The translations under genes were made by a program, and so were the position numbers. Source: Flavobacterium sp. (GTDB lineage: Bacteria; Bacteroidota; Bacteroidia; Flavobacteriales; Flavobacteriaceae). Taken from it: DNA of 64,000 bases. The notes under the pieces were generated by a model that saw only the letters and a program-made list of their open reading frames with translations, had not been told where the DNA came from and ran no database searches. The stretch is from contig JADKHM010000001.1 of the NCBI GenBank assembly GCA_016721735.1, positions 422,228-486,227 of the forward strand. Reading direction: 5' to 3'. Shown here piece after piece: positions 54,853-64,000 of the stretch. Within the stretch, counting starts at the first letter, position 1. Every line of letters starts with the position of its first letter.

Positions 54853-54886
54853 AATCTGCCTGAGATATTGACATCCCAGACAGATT
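54853..54886 (-). terminator. Probable terminator of pckA
   Basis: AATCTGCCTGAGA (54853-54865) and TCCCAGACAGATT (54874-54886) pair over 13 positions with two G-U type mismatches around an 8-base loop, 20 bases after the pckA stop. The T-tract on the minus strand is weak. Confidence 0.5.
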
Positions 54887-54905
54887 AATAAAAAAGCTAA
54901 TTGTG

Positions 54906-56528
54906 TTAATTCGCTTGAAGAACTTCAACTTTTGGACCCGCATCAACCAATCGTTTTCCTTCATCTGTATTGGTATATTGCTCGAAGTTCTTGATGTATT
55001 TCAAAGCAAGATCTTGCGCTCTACGTTCCCATTCTTTTTTGTCTTTATACGTATCTCTTGGGTCGAGAATACCTTCACTTACACCTGGCAAAATTGTTGG
55101 AAATGTGAGTTTTAAAAATGGAATTTCTTTTGTCGGCGCTTGATCTATTTCGCTACTAATAATGGCGTCAATGATTGCTCTTGTGTTTTTTAAAGAAATT
55201 CTTTTTCCTGTTCCATTCCATCCTGTGTTGACAAGATAGGCTTTGGCTCCATGTTCTTTCATTTTTCCAATTAAGGTTTTAGAATACATAGTCGGATGCA
55301 AAGTCAAGAATGCTTCGCCAAAAGCTGGAGAAAAAGATGGTTGCGGTTCCGTTATACCGCGTTCTGTTCCAGCCAATTTAGAAGTATAGCCACACAGAAA
55401 ATGATATTGTGCTTGGTCTTCATTTAAAATAGAAACTGGTGGCAAAACTCCAAATGCATCAGCAGATAGATAAATAATTTTCTTCGCATGTCCCGCTTTT
55501 GAAGGCAAAACAATTTTATTGATATGATAAATTGGATAAGAAACACGTGAGTTTTCGGTAATTGAATGATCGTAATAATCTACTTCGCCGTACTCATTAA
55601 CTATCACATTTTCAAGTAATGCATCTCTTTTAATCGCTTTCCAAATATCAGGTTCATTGTCTTCACTCAAATCGATTACTTTCGCGTAACAACCGCCTTC
55701 GTAATTAAAAACCCCATTGTCATCCCATCCATGTTCATCATCACCAATTAAGTAACGTTTCGGATCAGCAGATAAAGTAGTCTTTCCTGTACCAGATAGA
55801 CCAAAGAAAATAGCAACATCACCTTTTTCTCCCACATTCGCAGAACAGTGCATAGAAGCCATACCTCGTAAAGGCAAATAGTAGTTCATCATAGAAAACA
55901 TGCCTTTTTTCATTTCACCACCGTACCAAGTACCACCAATAATTTGAATTTTTTCAGTTAAATTAAAAAGGACGAAATTCTCAGAGTTCAAACCTTGTTC
56001 TTTCCAATTCGGATTGGTTGCTTTAGAGCCGTTCATCACCACAAAATCAGGTTCGCCGAAAGTTTCCAATTCATAAATAGACGGACGAATAAACATATTA
56101 GTCACGAAATGCGCTTGCCATGCGACTTCCATGATAAAACGTACTTTCAAACGCGTGTCGGCATTCGTTCCGCAAAAAGCATCTACAACGTATAATTTCT
56201 TAGAAGTTGAAAGTTGTTGCAATACGATACTTTTCAAATCATCCCAAACCTCTTTGGTGGTTGGAAAATTTACTTTATCATCCCAATAAATAGTGTCTTT
56301 CGTGATATCGTCTTTTACGATATATCGGTCCTTCGGAGATCGCCCAGTAAAGATTCCTGTTTTGACGGCAACTGCGCCAGTATCTGTTAATGCCCCTTTT
56401 TCGTAACCTTTGCGTTGGTGTGACACTTCCGCTTGAAATAGTTCTTCATAGGTTGGATTATATGAAACTTCATGATAACCCGTGATTCCAAGTTGATGTA
56501 GTTCCTGAATGACTCTAATATTTTTCAT
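54906..56528 (-). CDS. pckA: Phosphoenolpyruvate carboxykinase (ATP)
   Basis: 540 residues, standard length. Kinase-1a (Walker A) FFGLSGTGKTTLSADPKR, kinase-2 GDDEHGWDDNGVFNYEGGCYAKVIDL and the GRSPKDRYIV start motif are all present, as is FLCGYTSKLAGTERG. It converts oxaloacetate plus ATP to phosphoenolpyruvate, the first step of gluconeogenesis. This fits growth on acetate and aromatic acids encoded elsewhere in the window. Confidence 0.94.
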   Translation of the reverse strand: MKNIRVIQELHQLGITGYHEVSYNPTYEELFQAEVSHQRKGYEKGALTDTGAVAVKTGIFTGRSPKDRYIVKDDITKDTIYWDDKVNFPTTKEVWDDLKSIVLQQLSTSKKLYVVDAFCGTNADTRLKVRFIMEVAWQAHFVTNMFIRPSIYELETFGEPDFVVMNGSKATNPNWKEQGLNSENFVLFNLTEKIQIIGGTWYGGEMKKGMFSMMNYYLPLRGMASMHCSANVGEKGDVAIFFGLSGTGKTTLSADPKRYLIGDDEHGWDDNGVFNYEGGCYAKVIDLSEDNEPDIWKAIKRDALLENVIVNEYGEVDYYDHSITENSRVSYPIYHINKIVLPSKAGHAKKIIYLSADAFGVLPPVSILNEDQAQYHFLCGYTSKLAGTERGITEPQPSFSPAFGEAFLTLHPTMYSKTLIGKMKEHGAKAYLVNTGWNGTGKRISLKNTRAIIDAIISSEIDQAPTKEIPFLKLTFPTILPGVSEGILDPRDTYKDKKEWERRAQDLALKYIKNFEQYTNTDEGKRLVDAGPKVEVLQAN

Positions 56529-56533
56529 ATTGC

Positions 56534-56549
56534 TTGTTTTTAATGGTTA
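56534..56549 (-). promoter_or_regulatory. A-rich leader motif at the ribosome-binding position of pckA
   Basis: On the minus strand TAACCATTAAAAACAA ends 5 bases before the pckA ATG. The identical 16-mer precedes the gene at 60501. There is no Shine-Dalgarno sequence; A-rich leaders are known to aid initiation in Bacteroidota. Confidence 0.45.
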
Positions 56550-56699
56550 AATTTTATAAGCCAAAGTTCTATCTAACTGCAGAAAGTAGAACTGATATTT
56601 ATCATGAAAATAAAAAACTTACGAAAACGATTTCTTTATTCATGAGGGTTTCAAAAGGTTTATTATGATAAATGTCATTTAAATCGGCATAGTATTGAC

Positions 56700-56707
56700 T
56701 ACTTTTG
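56700..56707 (+). promoter_or_regulatory. Candidate -7 element of the AspT-like transporter gene
   Basis: TACTTTTG fits TAnnTTTG, 31 bases before the ATG at 56739. No clear -33 TTG. Confidence 0.38.
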
Positions 56708-56738
56708 TTCGAGCAAAACACACTAAAATTTATACATC

Positions 56739-58430
56739 ATGTTCAATTGGTTTTCTACCCTATTTTCGCCCAGTGGCACGCCAGACATCACGCAATCCTT
56801 AATTGTATTGTTGCTAACGATTAGTGTTGGTTTTTTTATGGGAAGATTGCGGTTGGGAAATATTTCGCTTGGAGTCTCTGCTGTTTTATTTGTTGGAATT
56901 GTCTTAGGGCACTTCGGATACAAGATGAACGCTGACTTGCTGGTTTTTGTTAGAGATTTTGGATTAATCTTATTTGTATATGGCATTGGAATTCAAGTCG
57001 GCCCATCGTTCTTCTCTTCCTTTAAGAAAGAAGGTTTACGATTTAATGCATTGGCGATAAGCACAGTGTTATTGGGTGGTTTAGTCACCTATTTCCTCTT
57101 TGCATTTACCCATATCTCTATTGAAAACGCAGTGGGTTTAATGTCGGGCTCGGTAACCAACACGCCAGGACTCGGGGCAGCGAAATCAACTTTACAAGAA
57201 ATACAAAATCAACTTCCCAACAAGGTTTTTGACGACCCTGCGATTGCTTATGCGATTACCTACCCTTTAGGTGTTTTGGGCATTATCCTGTCGATTATTA
57301 TTTCCAAGTCACTACTGAAAATTAATCTAGAGACTGAAAAGAATCGATTATTTTCTCAACATGAAATAGATGACAACACCATTATTCATGCTAAATGCCG
57401 GGTTACCAATCCAGATATTGTAGGAAAGAGCATTTATCAAATTTTTAAAGAATTAGAAGTTCATGACATCATAATTTCTCGATTGAAAAACAGCGGTTCT
57501 GCAGTGGTCTATTCTCCTTCGTTAGATCGGAAAATCATGAAGAAAGATGTCCTCATGGTCGTTGGACTTCCCAAAAATGTCGCTGATTTTATCAATAAAA
57601 TTGGAAAAGAATCAACAGATTTGTTCATCGAATCCGAGCAAGATATTGTTACCAAAAATATATTCATCACTAAAGCGTCTGCAACACATAAAACACTCGC
57701 GGAATTAGACTTATATAACAAATTTGATTTGAAGGTGACGCGCGTTTTTCGTTCTAGTATGGAGTTGCTTGCCCATCCTAGCCTCCGACTCAATTATGGA
57801 GATAAATTGCGAATTGTTGGAAATAAAGAGGCGATTGCGGAAATAGAAAAAATCATCGGAAATTCAGAAAAAAAATTGTTAGAACCTGATTTTTTATCGC
57901 TCTTTGGTGGTCTAATCATCGGGATTATCATTGGTTCTATTCCGATATTTATTCCAACTTTACCGGTTCCTATCAAACTCGGATTTGCGGCTGGACCATT
58001 ATTGACGGCCTTATTTATTAGCCGTTATGGCGGAATTGGCGTGATTCATTCTTATATTAATAATGGCGCAGTTTACTTTATGAAAGACATGGGGATTTGT
58101 ATGTTTTTCGCAGCAGTCGGGATTCATGCCGGAGAAAAGTTCTACGCGAACTTCGTGCACTTCAACGGTTGGCTTTGGATGTACTACGGTTGTTTTATCA
58201 CACTCATTCCGCTATTGTTTATGATAATTGTGGGCAGATTTGCGATGAAACTCAACTTTTACCAACTCGTTGGTTTAATGAGCGGAACCTACACTGATCC
58301 TGCTGCCTTGGCCTTTAGCACCAAATACCTCGATTCCGACATCCCAACACAATCTTATGCAACAGTCTATCCTTTAGTTACTATATTTAGAATATTTGTC
58401 GCGCAGTTGTTGATTCTGATGCTCGTATAG
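56739..58430 (+). CDS. AspT/YidE/YbjL-type putative transporter with two TrkA-C domains
   Basis: 563 residues. Two membrane halves (VGFFMGRLRLGNISLGVSAVLFVGIVLGHFG ... and LFGGLIIGIIIGSIPIFIP...) each carry the AspT/YidE/YbjL duplication, with the signature SGSVTNTPGLGAAKSTL and its counterpart SGTYTDPAALAFSTKYL. Between them are two regulatory TrkA-C (RCK-C) domains (about 205-375). AspT is an aspartate:alanine antiporter; most relatives have unknown substrates, perhaps carboxylates. Divergent from pckA. Confidence 0.85.
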   Translation: MFNWFSTLFSPSGTPDITQSLIVLLLTISVGFFMGRLRLGNISLGVSAVLFVGIVLGHFGYKMNADLLVFVRDFGLILFVYGIGIQVGPSFFSSFKKEGLRFNALAISTVLLGGLVTYFLFAFTHISIENAVGLMSGSVTNTPGLGAAKSTLQEIQNQLPNKVFDDPAIAYAITYPLGVLGIILSIIISKSLLKINLETEKNRLFSQHEIDDNTIIHAKCRVTNPDIVGKSIYQIFKELEVHDIIISRLKNSGSAVVYSPSLDRKIMKKDVLMVVGLPKNVADFINKIGKESTDLFIESEQDIVTKNIFITKASATHKTLAELDLYNKFDLKVTRVFRSSMELLAHPSLRLNYGDKLRIVGNKEAIAEIEKIIGNSEKKLLEPDFLSLFGGLIIGIIIGSIPIFIPTLPVPIKLGFAAGPLLTALFISRYGGIGVIHSYINNGAVYFMKDMGICMFFAAVGIHAGEKFYANFVHFNGWLWMYYGCFITLIPLLFMIIVGRFAMKLNFYQLVGLMSGTYTDPAALAFSTKYLDSDIPTQSYATVYPLVTIFRIFVAQLLILMLV

Positions 58431-58433
58431 ACA

Positions 58434-59323
58434 TTAGTCATCATCTCTTTCTCTATTGCGCTCCTTGCCAGCTTTGTTATATTCAATCACTGCATTTTTG
58501 TCCATGCTAATTTCGTCTTCATTGCCACTGCGATGGCAGCGAACACAATTGGAGATGTTTGAAATTCCTTCCTCTTCGTGTTCATTCCTAATTGAATTTG
58601 ATGAATGTTCATGACAGCCAAAACAAGTATAGGTTTTGAAATTGCTTTGTGTATGGCAGGTTTTACAATCGGTATTGTGATTTTGATCTAAGACGAAAAA
58701 ACGACTGTGATTGAATGTCGACGGCTTCCATTGTTGCAAACCATGACATGAACTACAAGCAGTTGTAGCTGTTGAATGAAAATTGTCTTTTGGACTTTGA
58801 TGACACGCAACACAATTGTTTCTAGATTTTTCATTGATTGAAACGTGATTAAAGGTGATTCCACTGCTCCAACTTCTGGTTGTGTGACAAGTTGCACACG
58901 ACACCGAAACTTGACGATGTAATGTCGTATTTGGTTGATTGTGACATGTAACACATTGATTGCGGTTACTTTCTGACAATAGAATATGATCAAATTACCA
59001 ATGGCAGCTTTGGCATTGATGCCTTTATGGTCGGTATGACAGGAAATACAACTTTGCGCATTTAGATTAGTATGAAAAGACAATCTATTATTTGGTTGAG
59101 TTGTAGCATTCATGCTTTTTGTTCCAATCTCATTGAGTTTGTGACAACTGATACAACTTTCATTAGGCGTTCCTGCTCCTATGGCATGACAAGCCAGACA
59201 GTTGTTTTTCAAATCAGAATGCGCTTCATATAAGTTTCCTGGCGATAACATTTGGTGCGGAAAAACAACGACAATCGCAATAATGGCGACGGTAATTAAC
59301 AGAAAAATATATTTTGTTTTCAT
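58434..59323 (-). CDS. Membrane-anchored decaheme c-type cytochrome (one frameshift)
   Basis: An N-terminal signal anchor (MKTKYIFLLITVAIIAIVVVF) is followed by ten CxxCH haem sites: CLACH, CISCH, CISCH in the first frame and CVTCH, CATCH, CVACH, CSSCH, CKTCH, CFGCH, CVRCH in the second. The frames join near 58995, where one missing base turns GNLIIFYC into GNFDHILLSESNRNQCVTCH. The full protein is about 296 residues. It is a periplasmic electron carrier. Its start overlaps the stop of the cytochrome-b-like gene by one base. Confidence 0.82.
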
Positions 59324-59892
59324 CAGTTGAAAAAGATTACCGAAACAATATGAATTAGTGAGAATAAGGCTAAGAAATAAGTAATGGGCAAATGAATGGT
59401 TCTCCAGTTTTTCATCGTATCCATACTAACCGTGTCCCAAAAAATCTCTTTGGATATCTCTTCTGGATTAGCTCCAACATTTTTGAGTTCCATTTTTCTT
59501 TCACGCATAGTCTTGCTTGCTTCTTGCAAAAGGTGTTTTCCAACTAACCCGCTCGCCACATTGATAAGCATTGCTCCGATTCCCAACCATGGCAATATCG
59601 CATGAATGTGAACTCCAGCATGCACCAAGATCATTATCGAACCTGACAAAGCGAAATACTCGTGGTAATCTAACAGTACTTTTGGAGTGGCAAAGTTGAT
59701 TATTTTTCTTTTGTTTAAGGAGTACATGAAAGAAATCAAAATGGTGAAAGTGCCTAAATAACCCAAGTATTTTCCAATAAATACCAGGCCGAAATAATGC
59801 AATACGAAATCAATAAAAATGGCACCAAAAATCATCGTTGCGTACCAGGAAATAAAAGGAATAATATTTTTTAGAATAACGCCGCTTTTCAT
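59323..59892 (-). CDS. Cytochrome-b-like membrane protein
   Basis: 189 residues with about five transmembrane helices. Histidines are spaced across helices as in b-type haem proteins: LLDYHEYFALSGSIMILVHAGVHIHAIL and MKNWRTIHLPITYFLALFSLIHIVSV. It overlaps the decaheme gene by one base, so together they likely form an inner-membrane quinol-to-periplasm electron conduit. Family naming (cytochrome b561 or ferric-reductase-like) is uncertain. Confidence 0.65.
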   Translation of the reverse strand: MKSGVILKNIIPFISWYATMIFGAIFIDFVLHYFGLVFIGKYLGYLGTFTILISFMYSLNKRKIINFATPKVLLDYHEYFALSGSIMILVHAGVHIHAILPWLGIGAMLINVASGLVGKHLLQEASKTMRERKMELKNVGANPEEISKEIFWDTVSMDTMKNWRTIHLPITYFLALFSLIHIVSVIFFN

Positions 59893-59934
59893 ACTGTTGG
59901 ATTTAAAATTTTACATTCAATTTTTGAGAAAACA

Positions 59935-59985
59935 AAAAACCCAAAATAAACATTGAACTAGATTGGTTGTTTATTTTGGGTTTTT
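59935..59985 (-). terminator. Terminator downstream of the DUF2231-like gene
   Basis: A perfect 18-bp stem (59935-59952 with 59968-59985; core CCCAAAATAAACA) and a 15-base loop with flanking A/T tracts lies between two minus-strand genes. Confidence 0.8.
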
Positions 59986-60003
59986 CCATATTAATAAAAG
60001 TGG

Positions 60004-60501
60004 TTAATCATCGTCTTCTGTTGCGCCTTCACTTTGACTGGCCCCAACTTGATTGAGTGCGTTAGCTCTAATTTCAGTGTGTCTCACTTCTCCTCCAGTA
60101 GTTCCGGTTTGTTTGCCAAGAAATGCAGCCCCAAGACTAATAAGTAAAACGACATAAGTAACAAGTTTTGCTTTGCTATGGTTCATGACATTAAGCACGA
60201 GACCAGCAATAGAAAAAGTTCCTAAGATGTAAAGTACAATGGCTAATTTTTCAGCCATTTCTTCATGCGTATGAATAATTTGATCGCCTACATTTGGCAA
60301 ATCTTCTACCATCTCTTCAGCTCCTTCTCCAGTATACATTGAAGCAAATCCAAAAATTGCAGCTATTACGAAAAGAATATAGGCGATATTGATGGCGGTC
60401 TTGTTCTTCAAAACCAATCCAGATATTAAAATTCCCAAACCAAAAATCGTCCCGATGATTGGAAAATGGTTGACTACTAAATGCCAGTGTGCGTCGTTCA
60501 T
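60004..60501 (-). CDS. DUF2231-like four-TM membrane protein
   Basis: 165 residues with four hydrophobic helices. The start HWHLVVNHFPIIGTIFGLG and the conserved DQIIHTHEEMAEKLAIVLYI carry His residues that could bind haem, similar to DUF2231. The C-terminal tail is acidic (EGATEDDD), as is the tail of the decaheme protein (NRERDDD). It has its own transcript ending in a strong terminator, but sits next to the cytochrome pair. Confidence 0.65.
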   Translation of the reverse strand: MNDAHWHLVVNHFPIIGTIFGLGILISGLVLKNKTAINIAYILFVIAAIFGFASMYTGEGAEEMVEDLPNVGDQIIHTHEEMAEKLAIVLYILGTFSIAGLVLNVMNHSKAKLVTYVVLLISLGAAFLGKQTGTTGGEVRHTEIRANALNQVGASQSEGATEDDD

Positions 60502-60507
60502 AAGATT

Positions 60508-60523
60508 TTGTTTTTAATGGTTA
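60508..60523 (-). promoter_or_regulatory. A-rich leader motif, second copy
   Basis: TAACCATTAAAAACAA on the minus strand, ending 6 bases before the ATG at 60501. It is identical to the pckA leader 16-mer. Confidence 0.42.
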
Positions 60524-60630
60524 TGTCGTACTAATTTATTGATTCTTGACTCATAAATACCTGATAATTCTTGTTTTCTGTTGAAAAGCTGTGAATTATA
60601 TAAACATGCGTTTTAATTTGACAAAGACTA

Positions 60631-61744
60631 TCATGCAAGCGAAACACCAATCAGTGTCCCTATTCCGTAGGTAACCGCTGCCGCTGCAAGTCCAAATGCC
60701 ACTTGGCGAAATCCAGAAAACCAGATATTCTTGCCAGTTAGTAATGTAATCGCAGCACCTATTCCGAACAAGCCTACCACGGAACTAGCAATACTTAGGA
60801 AGATGGCGTTTCGTCCGTCTAAAATCATAAATGGATATAGCGGAATGATTGCGCCAACAGCAAACAATAAAAAAGAAGCGATGGCCGCTTCCCAGGCAGA
60901 GCCACCCAATTCTTCTTTGTCAATTCCTAATTCTTCTGTAATAATTGCATCTATAGCAGTTTCTGGATTTTCGAATGCCTTATCAGCAAGCTTTTTTGCT
61001 TCAGTTAAACTCATTCCTTTGGCTTGATATAATAGAACTAGTTCTTTTTCTCTTCTTCGGGTGATGCTTCAAGTTCTTCCGTTTCCAAATCTATTTGGCG
61101 TTGATTTAATTCTCTTGAACTTTGAACAGACAGCCATTCACCTAAAGCCATCGAAATTGCTCCGGCTAATAATCCGGCAATTCCTGTTAGTAAAATTGTC
61201 CCATTAGAAACCGCAGCACCTGCCACTCCCATTACTAAACTCATATTGGAAACCAAACCGTCATTTGAACCTAATACGGCGGCTCGTAAGGCGTTTCCGC
61301 CAACAGATTTATGTCGACTTTCAAATTTCGACAACAAGCCACCAGACACATTTAGTGCCGCATTATTGTTGACAGCTTCAATAATATTAAAGTGATTGTG
61401 CTCAAATCCAGTTGGTTTTTCGCCATGCTTTAGTTTGTTCTGGATGGCATGAACCGCAAACTGTTTTTCAATACTAGAAAGATTACTAATGATAGATGAA
61501 TAGCCAAATATTTTCCCAATCTTAACTGAAATTTTGCTCTACCAGATGGCGCAGGCATAGGAAACTTCGCGTCTATCATATGCACTTTGTCAAGCATATG
61601 TTTCGCATGATTTTTTTCAATCTCAGCTAAACTTTGAAGTACTCGGGAAAGGTTTTCATCTGATTGTATCGCCGCAATACTGTTATATAAAAATGCAGTA
61701 TCTACTTCGGTTTGTAGTTGTTCTTTCAGCTTGGCTAAATCCAT
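60631..61744 (-). CDS. Ferritin-like / VIT1-CCC1 family membrane protein (two frameshifts)
   Basis: About 371 residues when frames are joined. The N-terminal ferritin-like helices (LQTEVDTAFLYNSIAAIQSDENLSRVLQSLAEIEKNHAKHML) hold the E..ExxH iron-site pattern. The VIT1 part follows: LRAAVLGSNDGLVSNMSLVMGVAGA, LAGAISMALGEWLSVQSSRE and C-terminal helices. One missing base near 61515 (GK to IFGYSSIISNLSSIEKQF) and one in an A-run near 61030 (EEEKK to ELVLLYQAKGMSLTEAKK) break it. Members move Fe(II) or Mn(II) across the membrane. Confidence 0.82.
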
Positions 61745-61800
61745 AAATTAATATTTTGATGGATTAAAAGTATAAATTTAGAAAAGAACTCTTTTGTTAG

Positions 61801-63194
61801 CTACCTTAAAAGTGTCCTTAAAAATTCCAAATAAACTGTAGTGCCCTTTCTTTCCTCGCTATCTATTGAAAAACCAATTTCCAATAATTCGCAAAGTCGA
61901 TTGACGATTGATAATCCCAATCCAACACCTTTGATCTCCCGGATGATTGTAGGATTTCGCGCGATAAAAAGGATTCACAACTTTATCAACGTCATCTTGA
62001 GAAATACCAATTCCGGAGTCAGAAATAACGCAAACCAAATGCATCAGCTTCTTCTATAAATTTGATACTAATTTCGCCGCCATCATTCGAGTACTTTATC
62101 GCATTTGAGATGACATTCCGAGAATAATCCCTACTAAATAGTCATCCGATTTTGTGTAATATTCCTTATCTAAGAAGATTTAATTTTTAATTTTTTTTCT
62201 TTAACACTTTGAGAATGAAGCGCTAAAACATCTAAAATTAAAGCATTCAAATAGACAGGATTGTTCTTCATTTCTAGTCTTTGATTTTCAAACCTTGCCA
62301 ACAACAACAACTCATCTACCAAGTTGATTGAGTCGATCAACTTCTTTGACACAAAAGCAATTTTCTCTTCATATTCGGCTTGCTTCCTTGGCTTGCGAAT
62401 TAATATCTCTAACGTACCTTTTAGAACTGCGAGCGGTGTCCGCAATTCATGAGAGGCATCGGAAGTAAACTGCTTTTCGCGCTCTACCGCACTTTCAATG
62501 CGATTCAAGAGATCATTAATGGTTTTCGAAAGCACGTACAATTCATCTTTGTTTTGTGGCAATGCAATTCGGTCCTTTAGATTATCTCGTGTAATTCTGC
62601 TCGAAGTTTCAGTAATGATCTTAACAGGCTTAATACTTCTTCCGGCAATAAACGAGCAATAAAAAATAACACAATCAAAATCAGCGGAAATGAAATCAAA
62701 AGAATATCCTCTAATTTTTGCAAAATCACGATACTATCTTCTAAAGACATCGCGATAAACAAATAACCTACTTGCTCATTCTTGTCATAAATAGGCACTT
62801 GAACTTGTCGAATTGGCTTGTTGTTGAGATAGACGTCTTTTAATTGATTGTTCTCTTGGACTTGGAAATAAATGCAGTTGTAAACCCTTTAGATTGGGTG
62901 ATTTGTCTATAAATTCATTATTGCAATCAAGGAACTGAACAAAACAGGATTGACATTTACGGTGCTATGTTCCTGAGCCCTCCATCTATCAACTTGCATG
63001 AGATAAGAATTTTTCATGTCGATTTCAATTTCATCGACGTGTTTCTTTATTTCCTGATTAATATTGAAATTAATGTGATTATTGACATTGTGAAAGATAA
63101 TTTGAAATAAAGCAAAAAACACAATCGAAATAAGCAAAGCGGTGCTCAGAATATAATTGAAAGCTATTCTATTTTTATAAGAAAATGAAACCAT
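61801..63194 (-). pseudogene. Sensor histidine kinase, split by multiple single-base indels
   Basis: Reading successive frames gives one kinase. A transmembrane N-terminus (MVSFSYKNRIAFNYILSTALLISIVFF) is followed by a periplasmic sensor, a second transmembrane helix (DILLISFPLILIVLFFIARLL), a HAMP-like linker, the H-box EKQFTSDASHELRTPLAVLKGTLEIL, and remains of the ATPase domain ending LSIVNRLCELLEIGFSIDSEERKGTTVYLEFLRTLL. At least five frame changes occur. Motifs are otherwise intact, which suggests sequencing error more than decay. It follows the response-regulator gene by 4 bases. Confidence 0.75.
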
Positions 63195-63198
63195 AATT

Positions 63199-63860
63199 TT
63201 AGTTTATTTCATTAGCCATATAGCCTACGCCACGAATGGTCCTGAATAGTTCTTGGTCTTTCGTTAAATTGAGTTTTTCCGGATGGCATTCATAAAAACG
63301 TCAATAACACCCGTATCATAATCAAATGAATGTCCCAAACATCTTCAATTATTTGGTTTCGAGCACAACTGTTCCTTTGTTTTTAATAAATACGACAATA
63401 ATTCAAATTCTCTTTGCGTAAAAATCACTTCTACATCATCCAGAAAACTTGGTATTTGGAGCTGATAATTCTTAATTGGTCCTAGAAGTAATTCATCACT
63501 TTCTTTATTTGTCCGAAAATGAATTCTAATCCGTTCTATCAGTTCATCAAAAGAAAATGGCTTTTTTTCATATAATCAGCTGCCTGCCTTCAAACCTTCA
63601 ATGGTTTCTTGCACCGTATCTTTTGCCGTGAGAAAATAATAGGAACTTTAAGTCGGTTTTTCGAATGGGACTTGCAGACTTCTATTCCGGTCATTTTTGG
63701 TAAAATCCAATCTAGAAGAATCAGATCAATTTTGACTTTGGGAAATTTCGTAGCCTCTTTTCCCGTCATTTGCCACTAAAATTTCATAGCCTTCTTCTTC
63801 TAAACCTTGCTTCAGAAAATTGGCAATTCCATGCTCGTCTTCAACAATAAGAATTTTCAT
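63199..63860 (-). pseudogene. OmpR-family response regulator, split by multiple single-base indels
   Basis: The ATG at 63860 opens MKILIVEDEHGIANFLKQGL. Later frames supply DLILLDWILPKMTGIEVCK (phospho-Asp), KVPIIF..TAKDTVQET, the switch lysine region DYMKK.PFSFDELIERIR and the winged-helix domain (VIFTQREFELLSYLL ... IRGVGYMANEIN-stop). About seven or eight single-base changes, mostly missing bases at short homopolymers, split about 222 residues. All functional residues survive, so the real gene is probably intact. Partner of the adjacent kinase. Confidence 0.78.
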
Positions 63861-64000
63861 GATTTATTGCATTACAATCTTTAAACTTGAAAAAAACAGA
63901 TGTAAGAGCTGAAGATTCGCGTCAGATTTTTTATGTTTAAAGTATATTACAAATCTATTTTATTTATAGCGAAATAATGTAATTTGTAATATATTAAGGG

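Noticed and set aside
1..64000. CRISPR arrays, tRNA or rRNA genes, prophage
   Set aside because: No regularly spaced repeats, cloverleaf-like sequences, rRNA segments or phage structural genes were recognised on either strand.

Overview
This window is a gene-dense stretch of a Bacteroidota chromosome, most likely family Flavobacteriaceae and Flavobacterium-like. Pointers are low GC, A-rich leaders with few Shine-Dalgarno sites, TAnnTTTG (-7) promoter elements, type IX secretion (T9SS) C-terminal domains, and Bacteroidota families such as DUF6155, DUF4832/DUF4874 and fused symporter-histidine kinases. I saw no tRNA, rRNA, CRISPR array, phage or intact transposon.

Layout. (1) 1-7567, minus strand: a catabolic operon for an aromatic CoA thioester. 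It holds a flavin reductase, an SRPBCC protein, a fused FAD-monooxygenase/Old-Yellow-Enzyme protein of the 2-aminobenzoyl-CoA monooxygenase/reductase (salicylyl-CoA 5-hydroxylase-like) type, a secreted alpha/beta hydrolase, a benzoate/2-aminobenzoate-CoA-ligase-like enzyme, a T9SS repeat protein and a hotdog thioesterase. (2) 7828-18623, plus strand: a short-chain-acid uptake and activation block with an IS1-like zinc-ribbon/HTH protein, porin, MHS-type permease, small membrane proteins, a symporter-histidine kinase fusion, a receiver, a PrpE-like ligase and acs. (3) 18821-24190, plus strand: a tight biosynthetic operon combining a type III polyketide synthase with its own minimal type II fatty-acid machinery (FabZ-like, ketosynthase, ACP, PPTase), a methyltransferase and an FAD oxidoreductase, probably making an alkylpyrone or alkylresorcinol/quinone lipid. 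(4) 24161-26676, minus: DnaQ-like exonuclease and a cNMP/CBS/DUF294 protein, families often found with acs. (5) 27193-28824: a secreted DUF4874/DUF4832 T9SS protein.

(6) 28903-38848, minus: a Pel-like exopolysaccharide operon with PelF, an N-terminally extended PelG, a stand-alone PelA-type hydrolase whose signal anchor is hidden in another frame, a large multi-pass GT-C-like protein, and a 1322-residue lipoprotein fusing a PelA-like deacetylase, helical repeats and a PelB-like outer-membrane barrel. No PelD c-di-GMP receptor is seen. (7) 39111-45333: helicase, DUF6155, DUF3817, MscS channel, thioesterase, OmpA protein, small conserved protein. (8) 45605-54665: two convergent operons rich in amide-bond-forming enzymes (three ATP-grasp proteins, a YbdK/GCS2 ligase, a glutamine amidotransferase-like protein) with two esterases and an M17 aminopeptidase, probably making and releasing a peptide-like metabolite. 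(9) 54906-58430: pckA and an AspT/YidE-like transporter. (10) 58434-61744: a decaheme cytochrome c, a cytochrome-b-like membrane protein, a DUF2231-like protein and a ferritin-like/VIT1 protein. (11) 61801-63860: an OmpR-type two-component system broken by many single-base indels.

Several genes carry single-base frameshifts, and these become very dense in the last 3 kb. Because the motifs survive intact in alternating frames, sequencing or assembly error near a contig end explains this better than gene decay. The most novel-looking content is the Pel-like operon with its deacetylase-TPR-barrel fusion, followed by the amidoligase cluster and the polyketide/fatty-acid operon.
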